Assembly (NCBI RefSeq): GCF_019977655.1
Contig: NZ_AP024849.1
Coordinates: 4,745,001-4,809,000, forward strand
Source: Clostridium gelidum
Lineage (GTDB): Bacteria; Bacillota; Clostridia; Clostridiales; Clostridiaceae
Reading direction: 5' to 3'
DNA length: 64,000 nucleotides
In this document: positions 26,367 through 34,862 of the stretch, piece after piece
Layout: each line of letters starts with the position of its first letter
Numbering within the stretch: the first letter of the stretch is position 1
The notes under the pieces: generated by a model
What the model saw: only the letters and a program-made list of their open reading frames with translations
Databases searched by the model: none
What the model was told of the DNA's origin: nothing
Made by a program: the position numbers and the translations under genes

Positions 26367-27500
26367 TTACTCATTCAAATCATCAAGCTTCTCCTCTTTA
26401 ACTAGTTTAGGGTTATTTTCCTTAAATTTTAATAAAAACTTTTCATAATATATTTTTATTGTCGCCATTGTAGGTGATCCTAATAACATTCCAACGGGTC
26501 CCCAAAATCCTCCTCCAATAGTTACTCCTAAAACAATTCCAAAAGGGCTAACTCCAACCTTTTTTCCTATGAGCTTAGGATCAAGATACCATGCATCAAA
26601 TGTGTGAATGCAAAGTAGAAGTATAAATACTATCAAAGCCTTAATAGGAGAAATAAAAATTGCAACTATAACGCCAATAAGTTCACCGATAAGTGGTCCA
26701 AAATAAGGAATCATATTAGTCACACCCGTAATCAATGCAATCAATGGTGCATACGGTTCTCCAACAATTAGTAAACCGACAAGTGCTATCATTCCTATTA
26801 TTGCAGAATCAATTGCTTTTATTCCAATATAAACTCCTATCATTTTGTTATACGTTCTAATGAAAGTTATTAATTTTGTTCCTTTTTCTTCCTTAAGAAT
26901 CATATATGTAATAGTTCTAGCACCTTTTGCGATTTTTTCTTTGTCTGCTAAAACATAAACTGAAACTAAGAATCCTAAAATCACATTTAGTAAATTTGAT
27001 GTAAATGATAATAAGTACATAACCAAACTTTGCAACAATCCTATTGTTACATTTCCTATTTGACTAGACATTTCTTGAAATTTATCTAAAAGTCCTGCTT
27101 GTATAATCAATCCTTTTATTCTTCCATTTTGAAGAATAGCATTAATCCATTTTTGTACGACTTCTACATAAGTTGGCATTTCTTTAGTTATATTTAATAT
27201 ACTATCTATTATACTTGGTATAGTGAAAAATAGTATTATAAATACTAATGATATAATTATAAAATAAGTAATTGCTATTGCTACTGCTCTCTTTAGTTTA
27301 AAATTTCTTTCAAAAAAACTTACTACTGGGTTTAATACATAAGCACAAATCATAGCATATATAAACGGAGTCATAATAGATAAAATTTTCTTACCTATAT
27401 CAAAGAAATAATCATAATTATCTATAAGTTTATAGCCCATTACCCCTATTAGTGCAAATATTAATATATCTCTATATTTAATGTTGTTATTTATAAACAA
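26367..27500 (-). CDS. AI-2E family transporter
   Basis: A 377-residue membrane protein of the PerM/TqsA/YtvI family. There are about eight membrane helices, in the usual order: two pairs at the N-terminus, a long amphipathic stretch (about 120-190), then the conserved second half with ITGVTNMIPYFGPLIGE and the GVTIGGGFWGPVGMLLGSP loop. Family members have been linked with autoinducer-2 export and with Na+/H+ antiport. Specificity is open. It is the first gene of the run down to the nitroreductase. Confidence 0.9.
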   Translation of the reverse strand: MFINNNIKYRDILIFALIGVMGYKLIDNYDYFFDIGKKILSIMTPFIYAMICAYVLNPVVSFFERNFKLKRAVAIAITYFIIISLVFIILFFTIPSIIDSILNITKEMPTYVEVVQKWINAILQNGRIKGLIIQAGLLDKFQEMSSQIGNVTIGLLQSLVMYLLSFTSNLLNVILGFLVSVYVLADKEKIAKGARTITYMILKEEKGTKLITFIRTYNKMIGVYIGIKAIDSAIIGMIALVGLLIVGEPYAPLIALITGVTNMIPYFGPLIGELIGVIVAIFISPIKALIVFILLLCIHTFDAWYLDPKLIGKKVGVSPFGIVLGVTIGGGFWGPVGMLLGSPTMATIKIYYEKFLLKFKENNPKLVKEEKLDDLNE

Positions 27501-27528
27501 TCTATTTCAAATCCCTTCTGTTAATAAA

Positions 27529-27568
27529 CATTCAAAAAAATAACAAGTTTTTATGCTATTATATTTCA
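27529..27568. repeat. Probable solo arm of family 2
   Basis: CATTCAAAAAAATAACAAGT followed by TTATGCTAT resembles the outer arm of family 2 elements, without a matching second arm nearby. It lies directly upstream of the AI-2E gene start. Confidence 0.4.
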
Positions 27569-27841
27569 CTTGGTATTTTTTTCATATTCCTAAAACTTTT
27601 CAACGATGCCATAATTATATCATATATTTATTTTTTTAATATTATATATTTCTAAATATTATAATTTCCTAATTTAATAAGACTACATATACTGACGCAA
27701 TCGAACGTGCAATTCTGCATACGGCAATTTGATTTATAAAAATTAATATATCTTTTATATAAATTAAATGGTTGGCACTATACACCATATTACGAACTTT
27801 CACCGATTAATATATATCTATTTACTAGGCTTACATCAAAA

Positions 27842-27878
27842 TAGGGGTATAAATCAGTTTTTCTGATTTATACCCCTA
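27842..27878 (-). terminator. Strong hairpin, probable terminator of the kinase-fusion gene
   Basis: A perfect 16-bp stem TAGGGGTATAAATCAG / CTGATTTATACCCCTA with a 5-base loop. Only a short TTTT follows on the minus strand. It lies beyond the family 2 copy that ends the fusion gene. Confidence 0.65.
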
Positions 27879-27910
27879 ACTACTATCTTCACTTTATTAA
27901 GCTTATTTTC

Positions 27911-28078
27911 CTTTAGTCACATGAGAATAAATACCAAGTTCAATGTTGCCATGGATATTTTTTATCAGGCAAGGAGGTAAATTGCCCTCATAGCAAGCCT
28001 ATTAGGTCAATTTACCGACGTAGGATGATGGAAAATAGGATGGCAAATGGACTTGTTATTTATTTGATTGTGCCTTAA
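27911..28078. repeat. Family 2 palindromic element, copy 1 (overlaps a gene end)
   Basis: About 168 bp. The outer arms (CACATGAGAATAAATACCAAGT and ACTTGTTATTTATTTGATTGTGCC) pair, and the inner hairpin is GGTAAATTG-CCCTCATAG..CTATTAGG-TCAATTTACC. It aligns closely with 56257-56422. Its right 23 bases code for the last residues and stop of the kinase-fusion gene on the minus strand. Confidence 0.88.
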
Positions 28079-29363
28079 TTGCGTCCTCGATTAATTCAAT
28101 AGTTTTCTCTATCCCAAAGGTCGCACTATTAATAGTTAAATCATAATTCTTAATGTGTCCCCATTTACGTTTAGCATATATTTGATAATAAGTTTCTCTT
28201 GCTTTATCTTTTTTGTGTAGCGTTTCTTCGACATCTTTTTCTAATATTCCATATTCATATTGAATACGCTTCATTCGACTTGCTTTATCAGCATGAATAA
28301 ACACATGGAAGCTACCAGGGAAACCAGTTAGAATTGAATCTGAACAATGTCCCATAATAACGCAAGATTCTGTATTTGCTAGTTTCATAATGGCTTTCTT
28401 GTTTACTTCATAAATAGCGTCTAAAGGTGCCTTTTCCTTTTTAGAAAAGGCATATCCTTGAGCTGATATTTCATTTAATAGCAGGTTATATATGGATTGG
28501 TCATTTTCTACAATAAATTCTTCAGAAAACCCTGTTTCTTCAGTAGCCACTTTTACTAATTGTTCATCGTAGAAAGAAATACCTAAATCGTCTGCTATTT
28601 TTCGAGCGATTTCAAGCCCTCCACTACCATATTCACGACTAATCGTAACCACTATGCGTGGATGAGTTTTTTCAACAGCCTCTACAATTTCATTTTTATT
28701 TTCATTCGCAATTATAAGTTCACCCTTAAATACGTTGTCCATAAAAGACAAACGTTTATTTATAAAGCGGACCATAGTTCCTACCAACAAAGCTGCTAAA
28801 ATTGTTCCTTCTCTTACCCCATTTAGTTTATGAAACAGAATAAATGAAAAAATACAACTGCAGACCACAAGTGTAGAATCAAAAGATACTTTTAATTTTC
28901 CAAAACCCTTCTTCGTAACGATTGAGATGGCACTAACGACTCCTTCACCAGCCATCATGACAACATCAGCAGTAACTTCCATACTTACTCCAAGCGCAAG
29001 AACTAAACAACTTAATGTAAATAATCCTAGTTGAGCAGGATAGCTTGTCACATTTATCCATGAAAATAACCCCATGGTAAAATCGGTAAAAAAACCAAAT
29101 ATAACAGCTACGACAATTTGAAGCAACTGAATCCACTTAAATTGTTTTCTTAGTAAGAGAATTTGAAAAGCAATAAATAATAAGTTCATAAAAAAAGTAA
29201 ATTGCCCAATCGTCATAGGCAATCCCAAACTTAATACATACGGCACAGCTGAAATAGGCGATGTTCCTAAATTAGATCGCGTTGATAACGCAACCCCAAC
29301 TGCCATTAAAAATAGACCAAAAATAAAAAACAAATAACGTTTTATTGTTTCACGAATTGACAT
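28056..29363 (-). CDS. YczE-like membrane protein fused to a cytidylate-kinase-like domain
   Basis: A 435-residue two-domain protein. Residues 1-205 form a YczE/DUF6198-type membrane domain with about five helices (GTSPISAVPYVLSLGLP near the N-terminus). Residues 225-430 are a cytidylate-kinase-like P-loop domain starting VVTISREYGSGG, with IMGHCSD and a lid rich in Arg and Lys. The two families are often neighbours; here they are one polypeptide. Function is unknown; a membrane-tethered nucleotide-sensing or phosphorylating enzyme is a guess. The last residues (about 7) and stop lie in a family 2 repeat. A MarR gene sits 43 bases upstream. Confidence 0.88.
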   Translation of the reverse strand: MSIRETIKRYLFFIFGLFLMAVGVALSTRSNLGTSPISAVPYVLSLGLPMTIGQFTFFMNLLFIAFQILLLRKQFKWIQLLQIVVAVIFGFFTDFTMGLFSWINVTSYPAQLGLFTLSCLVLALGVSMEVTADVVMMAGEGVVSAISIVTKKGFGKLKVSFDSTLVVCSCIFSFILFHKLNGVREGTILAALLVGTMVRFINKRLSFMDNVFKGELIIANENKNEIVEAVEKTHPRIVVTISREYGSGGLEIARKIADDLGISFYDEQLVKVATEETGFSEEFIVENDQSIYNLLLNEISAQGYAFSKKEKAPLDAIYEVNKKAIMKLANTESCVIMGHCSDSILTGFPGSFHVFIHADKASRMKRIQYEYGILEKDVEETLHKKDKARETYYQIYAKRKWGHIKNYDLTINSATFGIEKTIELIEDAIKAQSNK

Positions 29364-29406
29364 TATAAAGTTTCACTCTCCTTACCTTTTTTCATATGTT
29401 CTGTTT

Positions 29407-29823
29407 CTATTTTGACAAATTGTCAAACATCTTTGTAAGTAGACGAAACGTCTCTACTTGTTCCTCTGCTGAAAAGCCCTCAAAGGCTTCTTTTCTTACT
29501 TCATCAAAGATTTTAAAGACTTTTTTGTTTACTCTTTCTCCTTCCATTGTTAAAAAAACATGCCAGGAGCGTCGATTTCCATTTAGCTGTTTCCGTTCAA
29601 TCAGATGAGTTTCCTCCATTCTGACTAGTAAATGAGTGACTGTAGCTGGCTCAATTTCACAAGCTTTTGCAATTTCTTTTTGCTCACAACCATTGTGATC
29701 AAAAAGAAATTCCAAAATTTTAGGTTGACCTGGTGACAATCCTAATATACTCGTTTTCTTCAATATTTTTTTGTTACAAAGAGTTTGACAAAGCCGTATT
29801 ATGTAGTGAAGTCCTTGATTCAT
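29407..29823 (-). CDS. MarR family transcriptional regulator
   Basis: A 138-residue winged-helix repressor. The HTH region CEQKEIAKACEIEPATVTHLLVRME (about 46-70) and wing RKQLNGNRRSWHVFLT are clear, flanked by dimerisation helices. It precedes the membrane/kinase fusion gene by 43 bases on the same strand and probably controls it and itself, as usual for MarR genes. By eye the pair has a slightly higher GC content than its neighbours, which may mean transfer; this is weak evidence. Confidence 0.93.
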   Translation of the reverse strand: MNQGLHYIIRLCQTLCNKKILKKTSILGLSPGQPKILEFLFDHNGCEQKEIAKACEIEPATVTHLLVRMEETHLIERKQLNGNRRSWHVFLTMEGERVNKKVFKIFDEVRKEAFEGFSAEEQVETFRLLTKMFDNLSK

Positions 29824-29987
29824 ATTTATCCCCTCCTTTTAATTAGAATAGAAACAATTAGAAAGCTAACTATATTAGTCTACACCTAAATAAAAACTTA
29901 ATCAAATTTTTAATACAAATCTACTGGTTAACACTATAAGTCTACGCTGGACTTCCACCTCCAAGTGCTTCCATGCTGAGTACGCAA

Positions 29988-30030
29988 AAATAGAGAAAAA
30001 ACTCTGTGCTGAGAGCTTTTCCTCTATTTA
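29988..30030. terminator. Probable terminator upstream of the MarR gene / after argS region
   Basis: AAATAGAG..CTCT / AGAG..CCTCTATTT form a hairpin of about 40 bases with T-rich flank on the minus strand. It lies between the MarR gene start and the argS stop, so direction of use is uncertain. Confidence 0.45.
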
Positions 30031-30060
30031 CATTTCCACAACTATGTTTTAGTTGAATTT

Positions 30061-31752
30061 TTACATTTGTTCTACTACATCTATTCCAAGTAGTTCTAAT
30101 CCATTTTTTAATACTTGAAGAGTTGCTTTAACTAAATTTAATCTAGTAGCTTTTAAATCTTCATCTTCTAAGTTTAATACTGAATGTGCATTATAGAATT
30201 TATTAAATCCTTTTGCTACTTCAATTACATATCTAGTTAATATTGATGGTTCTAGCTTTTCTAATGCATAAGTTATTGCATTATTAAAATTAGCCATGCT
30301 TTTAACTAATTCAAATTCTTCTTTTGAAGATAATTTACTATAATCAACAGTTCCTTTGCATTCATTACCTTTATTTAATATACTATTTCCTCTAGCATAT
30401 GAATATTGTACATACGGACCTGTTTCTCCATCAAAAGATAAAATTTCCTTCCAATCAAAAACAATATCTTTTTCTCTTGAATTTTTAAGATAAGTGAAAA
30501 TTACTGCTCCAACACCAATTTTCTTTGCGACTTCTTCTTTATTTTCAAGTTCTGGATTCTTTTCATTTATAACTTCCATTGTCTTTTCAACAGCTTCGCG
30601 AAGTAAATCGTCAAGTAAAACAATTGATCCATTTCTAGTTGAAAGCTTTCTATCTGCAAACTTAACTAATCCAAAGCCTACATGCACACAGTCTTTTGAC
30701 CATTCATGCCCTGCAAGTTCTAACACCTTAAATACTTGCTTGAAATGTAGCGCTTGTGGGCTTCCAACTACATACACACATTTATGGAAATCATAAGTTT
30801 TCTTTCTATACATAGCAGCTGCTAAATCTCTTGTTGCATATATTGATGCACCATCACCTTTAAGTACTATACATGGTGGCATATTATAATCATCAAGCAT
30901 TACAACTTGTGCCCCATTACTTTCAACAAGTAATTTTTTTTCTTTTAATTCATTAACAACTACATCCATTTTATCATTATAAAATGCTTCTCCAGCTAAT
31001 GAATCAAATTTAACACCTAAAATATCATAAACTCTTTCAAATTCCTTTAAACTTAAATCTCTAAATCTAGTCCAAAGAGCTGTAGCTTTTTCATCGCCTG
31101 TTTCTAATGCTTTAAAGTTTGCTCTTGCTTCATCATCTAAAGTAGGATCTTTTTCAGCTTCTTCATGGAATTTAACATATATTCTAAGTAATTCATCAAT
31201 AGGGGCCTTTTCTAATGCATCTTCATCTACCCATCTGTCATAAGCTGATATAAGCTTACCAAATTGAGTTCCCCAATCTCCTAAATGATTTAATCCTACA
31301 GTATTATATCCTTCTTTTTGAAACATCTTATATAAAGCATTTCCTATAGCTGTAGTAAATAAATGACCAACATGGAAAGGCTTTGCTATATTAGGTGAAG
31401 AGTATTCCACACATACAGTTTTTCCGTTTCCTATATTTGATGCTCCATAGTTATCACCATCTTCTAAAATCTTCTTAATTGCATTTTCTGCAAATACGCC
31501 TTTATCTACAAAGAAATTAACATATGGTCCAAGGCTTTCAATTCTTTCAAATCCATCAATACACATAGATTTTTTTAATTCCTCTGCTATCATGTTAGGA
31601 GCTTTTCTCATAACCTTTGATAATTGAAAACATGGAAAAGCATAATCCCCCATTTCTGGCTTTGGTGGTATTTCAATTGATTTTTCTATAGATTCAATAT
31701 CTAAATCCACATGTGCTTTTATTAGTTCTGCAACTTTAACTTTATAATCCAT
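30061..31752 (-). CDS. argS: Arginyl-tRNA synthetase
   Basis: Charges tRNA-Arg with arginine. At 563 residues it has the typical length. The N-terminal Add-1 domain is followed by SSPNIAKPFHVGHL (HIGH-type motif, about 116-129). The KMSK-type motif is replaced by RKLSTRNGS, as is common in ArgRS. The C-terminal DALR anticodon-binding domain ends the protein (YNAHSVLN). GGAGG precedes the ATG. The T-box leader upstream has an AGA specifier, which confirms the tRNA identity. Confidence 0.95.
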   Translation of the reverse strand: MDYKVKVAELIKAHVDLDIESIEKSIEIPPKPEMGDYAFPCFQLSKVMRKAPNMIAEELKKSMCIDGFERIESLGPYVNFFVDKGVFAENAIKKILEDGDNYGASNIGNGKTVCVEYSSPNIAKPFHVGHLFTTAIGNALYKMFQKEGYNTVGLNHLGDWGTQFGKLISAYDRWVDEDALEKAPIDELLRIYVKFHEEAEKDPTLDDEARANFKALETGDEKATALWTRFRDLSLKEFERVYDILGVKFDSLAGEAFYNDKMDVVVNELKEKKLLVESNGAQVVMLDDYNMPPCIVLKGDGASIYATRDLAAAMYRKKTYDFHKCVYVVGSPQALHFKQVFKVLELAGHEWSKDCVHVGFGLVKFADRKLSTRNGSIVLLDDLLREAVEKTMEVINEKNPELENKEEVAKKIGVGAVIFTYLKNSREKDIVFDWKEILSFDGETGPYVQYSYARGNSILNKGNECKGTVDYSKLSSKEEFELVKSMANFNNAITYALEKLEPSILTRYVIEVAKGFNKFYNAHSVLNLEDEDLKATRLNLVKATLQVLKNGLELLGIDVVEQM

Positions 31753-31848
31753 AAATATCCTCCTCTAATTTAGTTAACAGTTAACAATTGTGGCTACGCC
31801 ACTATTTAATTAACAATCGTCAATTTCATTCAGTAATTTCAGACACAT

Positions 31849-32112
31849 AAAAAAACCGTCTCTTATTAATAATAAAGAGACGGATTATCCGCGGTACCAC
31901 TCTAATTGCATTTTATACAAGACATATGACTTGTTATTTTTTATATGTTCCTAAATAAAATACCCCTTAACTTTTAACGCAAAGTTTAATTGCGATCATC
32001 CCTACTCATTTCAGGTGATTTCTCCAAGGTTCTCTTCTTTTAATCTATCCACAGGGCTTTCACTATCTCCTATTCGCTTAAGGAATCAATTAAAATACTC
32101 TCCTTTTCTCCG
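31849..32112 (-). ncRNA. T-box leader, arginine specifier (AGA)
   Basis: Minus strand. Stem I starts GGAGAAAAGGAGAGTA. The strand opposite AGTA reads ATTAAA-AGA-A, giving an Arg codon in the specifier position followed by the usual A. The T-box sequence AGAGTGGTACCGCGG (near 31889-31903) is followed by the terminator CCGTCTCTT..AAGAGACGG with seven T (to 31849). Uncharged tRNA-Arg should allow read-through into argS. Confidence 0.93.
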
Positions 32113-32137
32113 AATATTTCAATATTAATGTTATTAA

Positions 32138-32166
32138 ATTATACAAATTGTATGAAATTTTGTCAA
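32138..32166 (-). promoter_or_regulatory. Sigma-A promoter of argS
   Basis: On the minus strand, TTGACA (32166-32161) and TATAAT (32143-32138), both perfect, are 17 bases apart. Transcription would begin about 20 bases before T-box stem I. Confidence 0.88.
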
Positions 32167-32333
32167 CTCAATTATTTTCCGATTTTGTACTCTTGTTCAT
32201 ATAAAATATTATTCAAATAATGTATAATTAATATGTTTATATATTAAAATGTTATAAATTAAACGTTATTTTTACAAAATATTTGCTAATTATTTTAGCC
32301 ACATTGAAAAATCATTATATGAGGAGTTTTAAA

Positions 32334-33839
32334 ATGAATAAAATAGGTGTTATTTATATTGGTGCTAATTCAGTTAAATTTACATTAATGAATGTACTTG
32401 ATTCTGGTTATTACAAAATAATAGATGAGTCTAGTAGTGATATAAAATTAGCTCAAGATTTAATTAACAGTGATAAAATATCAGAGCAAAAAATCAATGA
32501 TACATTATCAAATTTTCGTTCCTTTAAATCATTGTGTAAAATTTCATATGTTAAAGATACAATTGCCGTTTCTACTTCTACATTAAATAAGGCTAGCAAT
32601 TATGAGTATTTTATTAACCTAATAAAGAGAGAATTTGATATAGATGTAACTTTGTTATCTGATGAAGATGAAATAAATTGTACTTATTTAGGCGTAACAA
32701 AAAGCATTTATACCTCCAATTCTTTAATTGTAGATATATGTGGTGCCTGTACTCATCTAACTGCTCTAAAAGATGGACAGATTGAAAATAGTGTTACACT
32801 TCCATTCGGAAGCTTAAGTCATACTTATGAGTATCATTTAGATGATAGAATTCTTTATGATGATTTAAAAAATTCTATTTTAGTTGTTCAAACTGCTTTA
32901 GATGAGATCGATTGGCTTCATAAATATACCTATGATTCTATCATTGCTGTGGGAGGGACTGCTAGAGCTATCTGTAAAATCGATAGAGCTAAAAAAAGAT
33001 ATCCTTTCGATATCCTTCATAACTATAGACTTATTTCTCAAGATGTACATCAAATTTATAACTCATTAAAGTGTAATGATTATAATCAAAGAATAAAGGT
33101 TGAAGCATTATCACCTGAAAGAGCAGACTTAATAGTTGGTGGCTTAACAATATTTGATACTATAATCAAAACTGTTAATTGTGAAGATATAATAATTTCA
33201 GGCAGGGGACTTAGAGAAGGATTTATATTTTCTTATATTGAAAATAATTATGGTCCTATTAAAGACATATTAGATTATAACTTAAATGGTATAATTGATT
33301 ACCTACATATTAATAAGGAGCATGCTTATCGTGTATTTAATATGACTTACAAACTTTTCAACAATTTAAAGTCATTACATAGACTTGGAACTTCATATGA
33401 TAATGCCTTAAAGACTGCTGCTTTATTAAATAATTCAGGTATATCAGTTGATTATTATCACCATAATATTCATTCATTTTATGTAATACTTCATTCAAAC
33501 ATTAATGGACTTTCACATAAGGAATTAGTAGTAAGTGCTGCAATTGCTGCAAATCACAAGAATAAAAATACAGTGCCACTTCCAGCCTTCTTTTCTATAA
33601 TAAGCAAACTTGACCTTAAGGCTATAGATGCTATTGGAATATTATTATCAATTTCTGAGACTCTTCATAAAAGTCTTGAAAATCCAATTGAGTCAATGAA
33701 TATTGATGTTACAGATGAATTTGTTTTAATCACACTATCATCAGATGTAAATATTAGTTTTGAAATAAATAAAGTCCTTAGAATTAAACATAAATTCAAG
33801 GAAATATATCATAGAGAACTTAAAATAGAACAAATTTAG
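32334..33839 (+). CDS. Ppx/GppA family phosphatase
   Basis: A 501-residue cytoplasmic protein of the exopolyphosphatase/guanosine pentaphosphatase family (actin-like ATPase fold). IGVIYIGANSVKFTL is the phosphate-1 region. IVDICGACTHLTAL is the second phosphate motif, with the usual DIGGGSTEL altered. SLSPERADLIVGG is replaced by ALSPERADLIVGG. The C-terminal 170 residues form the HD-like helical domain (with AAIAANHKNK). The ATG at 32334 behind GAGGAG is preferred over an upstream in-frame start at 32283. The altered active-site loops make the exact activity uncertain; polyphosphate or ppGpp metabolism are candidates. Confidence 0.85.
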   Translation: MNKIGVIYIGANSVKFTLMNVLDSGYYKIIDESSSDIKLAQDLINSDKISEQKINDTLSNFRSFKSLCKISYVKDTIAVSTSTLNKASNYEYFINLIKREFDIDVTLLSDEDEINCTYLGVTKSIYTSNSLIVDICGACTHLTALKDGQIENSVTLPFGSLSHTYEYHLDDRILYDDLKNSILVVQTALDEIDWLHKYTYDSIIAVGGTARAICKIDRAKKRYPFDILHNYRLISQDVHQIYNSLKCNDYNQRIKVEALSPERADLIVGGLTIFDTIIKTVNCEDIIISGRGLREGFIFSYIENNYGPIKDILDYNLNGIIDYLHINKEHAYRVFNMTYKLFNNLKSLHRLGTSYDNALKTAALLNNSGISVDYYHHNIHSFYVILHSNINGLSHKELVVSAAIAANHKNKNTVPLPAFFSIISKLDLKAIDAIGILLSISETLHKSLENPIESMNIDVTDEFVLITLSSDVNISFEINKVLRIKHKFKEIYHRELKIEQI

Positions 33840-33840
33840 A

Positions 33841-34034
33841 GTATATACAGCAGAAATTAAATACATATTTTTACTCTCAAGGGGCATAATATTCCATAGG
33901 ACTAAGAAACTTTTGCTGAAAGTCACTAAATAGCAGGTTGCCACCATTTCTGCATACTCCCAATATACATTGGGACAAGCAAAAATGGAACAACCTGCTA
34001 AATAATCTTTTCACATTAAAGTGACTTAATGATT
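33841..34034. repeat. Family 1 palindromic element, copy D (right end lost)
   Basis: The left arm and middle align with copies A-C (AAATTAAATACATATTT, TCCATAGGACTAAGAAA, AGCAGGTTG..CCATTT, CCCAATATACATTGGG tip, GCAAAAATGG, CAACCTGCT). It carries an extra block with CTCAAGGGGC after position 33870. The right arm stops at AAAGTGACTT, inside the 3' end of the M50 protease gene. Confidence 0.8.
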
Positions 34035-34675
34035 AGAGATGCAACCCTTAACAATGCGTTCACTACAACATTTACCGGTACTGCAATTATTTTTCCACCA
34101 AAATATAAAAGGATTAGCATTATTATCATTTGATATTGATAAAATTTCTCTTCAAATTTATAAAATGTACTTGGACTTAAATCTCTTAAAAGACTAAATC
34201 CATCTAACGGTGGCACTGGTATTAAATTAAAAAATCCTAAACCTACATTAAGCGTAAGAACTGTAAGTATCATGTCAAATAACACCTTATACAAAGCTGA
34301 TGGTAAAGCTCCATATGCGTAACGCCTATAGACTGCTAGGATTATTGTAGCTACTATAGCAATTATAAAGTTTGCAATTGGTCCTGCTAAACTTACCTTT
34401 AAATGATCTTTATGATAATTTTTAAAAGCTGAAGGATTAGTTTGCACCGGTTTTGCCCATCCAAATCCAAAAAGTATTACTAATATAAATCCCATTGGAT
34501 CAATATGTGTAATTGGATTTAAATTTAATCTACCTTGAAATCTTGGCGTTTTATCTCCAAGTTTATCAGCCACTAATGCATGTGCGTATTCATGAAATGT
34601 AAAGGCAATTAGTATCGCTGGAAGCATTATTATCTTATCATATATTATTGTACTTATATCAAAGTTTGAAAGCAT
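34016..34675 (-). CDS. Site-2 protease family protein (M50 metalloprotease)
   Basis: A 219-residue membrane protease with four to five helices. The zinc motif HEYAH lies near residue 29 and the second metal/loop motif NLIPVPPLDGF near residue 160. Short M50 proteins of this kind (YwhC/Rv-like) cleave within membranes; targets are unknown. The ATG at 34675 behind AAGGAGG is better than an upstream in-frame ATG at 34696. The last codons and stop lie inside the arm of a family 1 repeat, so the C-terminus (..KSL) may be derived from it. Confidence 0.9.
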   Translation of the reverse strand: MLSNFDISTIIYDKIIMLPAILIAFTFHEYAHALVADKLGDKTPRFQGRLNLNPITHIDPMGFILVILFGFGWAKPVQTNPSAFKNYHKDHLKVSLAGPIANFIIAIVATIILAVYRRYAYGALPSALYKVLFDMILTVLTLNVGLGFFNLIPVPPLDGFSLLRDLSPSTFYKFEEKFYQYQMIIMLILLYFGGKIIAVPVNVVVNALLRVASLIIKSL

Positions 34676-34751
34676 ATTTTCCTCCTTATTAATCATATCT
34701 GTCTTGTATTATACCATATTTCACATATACTCATACATAATTTTAAAAAAG

Positions 34752-34789
34752 CAAAGAGCATTCAACCCTTAAGATTGATTGCTCTTTTC
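34752..34789 (-). terminator. Intrinsic terminator of the 36958-34863 operon
   Basis: On the minus strand AAGAGCAATCAA.. pairs with ..TTGAATGCTCTTT, followed by TTTTTT after GC. It lies about 75 bases past the stop of the propeller-like gene. Confidence 0.75.
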
Positions 34790-34796
34790 AAACCAC

Positions 34797-34838
34797 ATTC
34801 AAAAAAACAACAAGCCATCATGCTAATCTATCTTCTTT
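34797..34838. repeat. Solo arm of family 2
   Basis: CATTCAAAAAAACAACAAGC followed by CATCATGCTAATCTAT matches the outer arm of family 2 (compare the right arm of 52643-52806, read in reverse). No partner arm follows. Confidence 0.55.
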
Positions 34839-34862
34839 AGATATACTTAATTATTATTCATT

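Noticed and set aside
30494..30796. 100-codon plus-strand ORF
   Set aside because: Antisense shadow of argS, rich in Ser and Thr as expected from the reverse frame.
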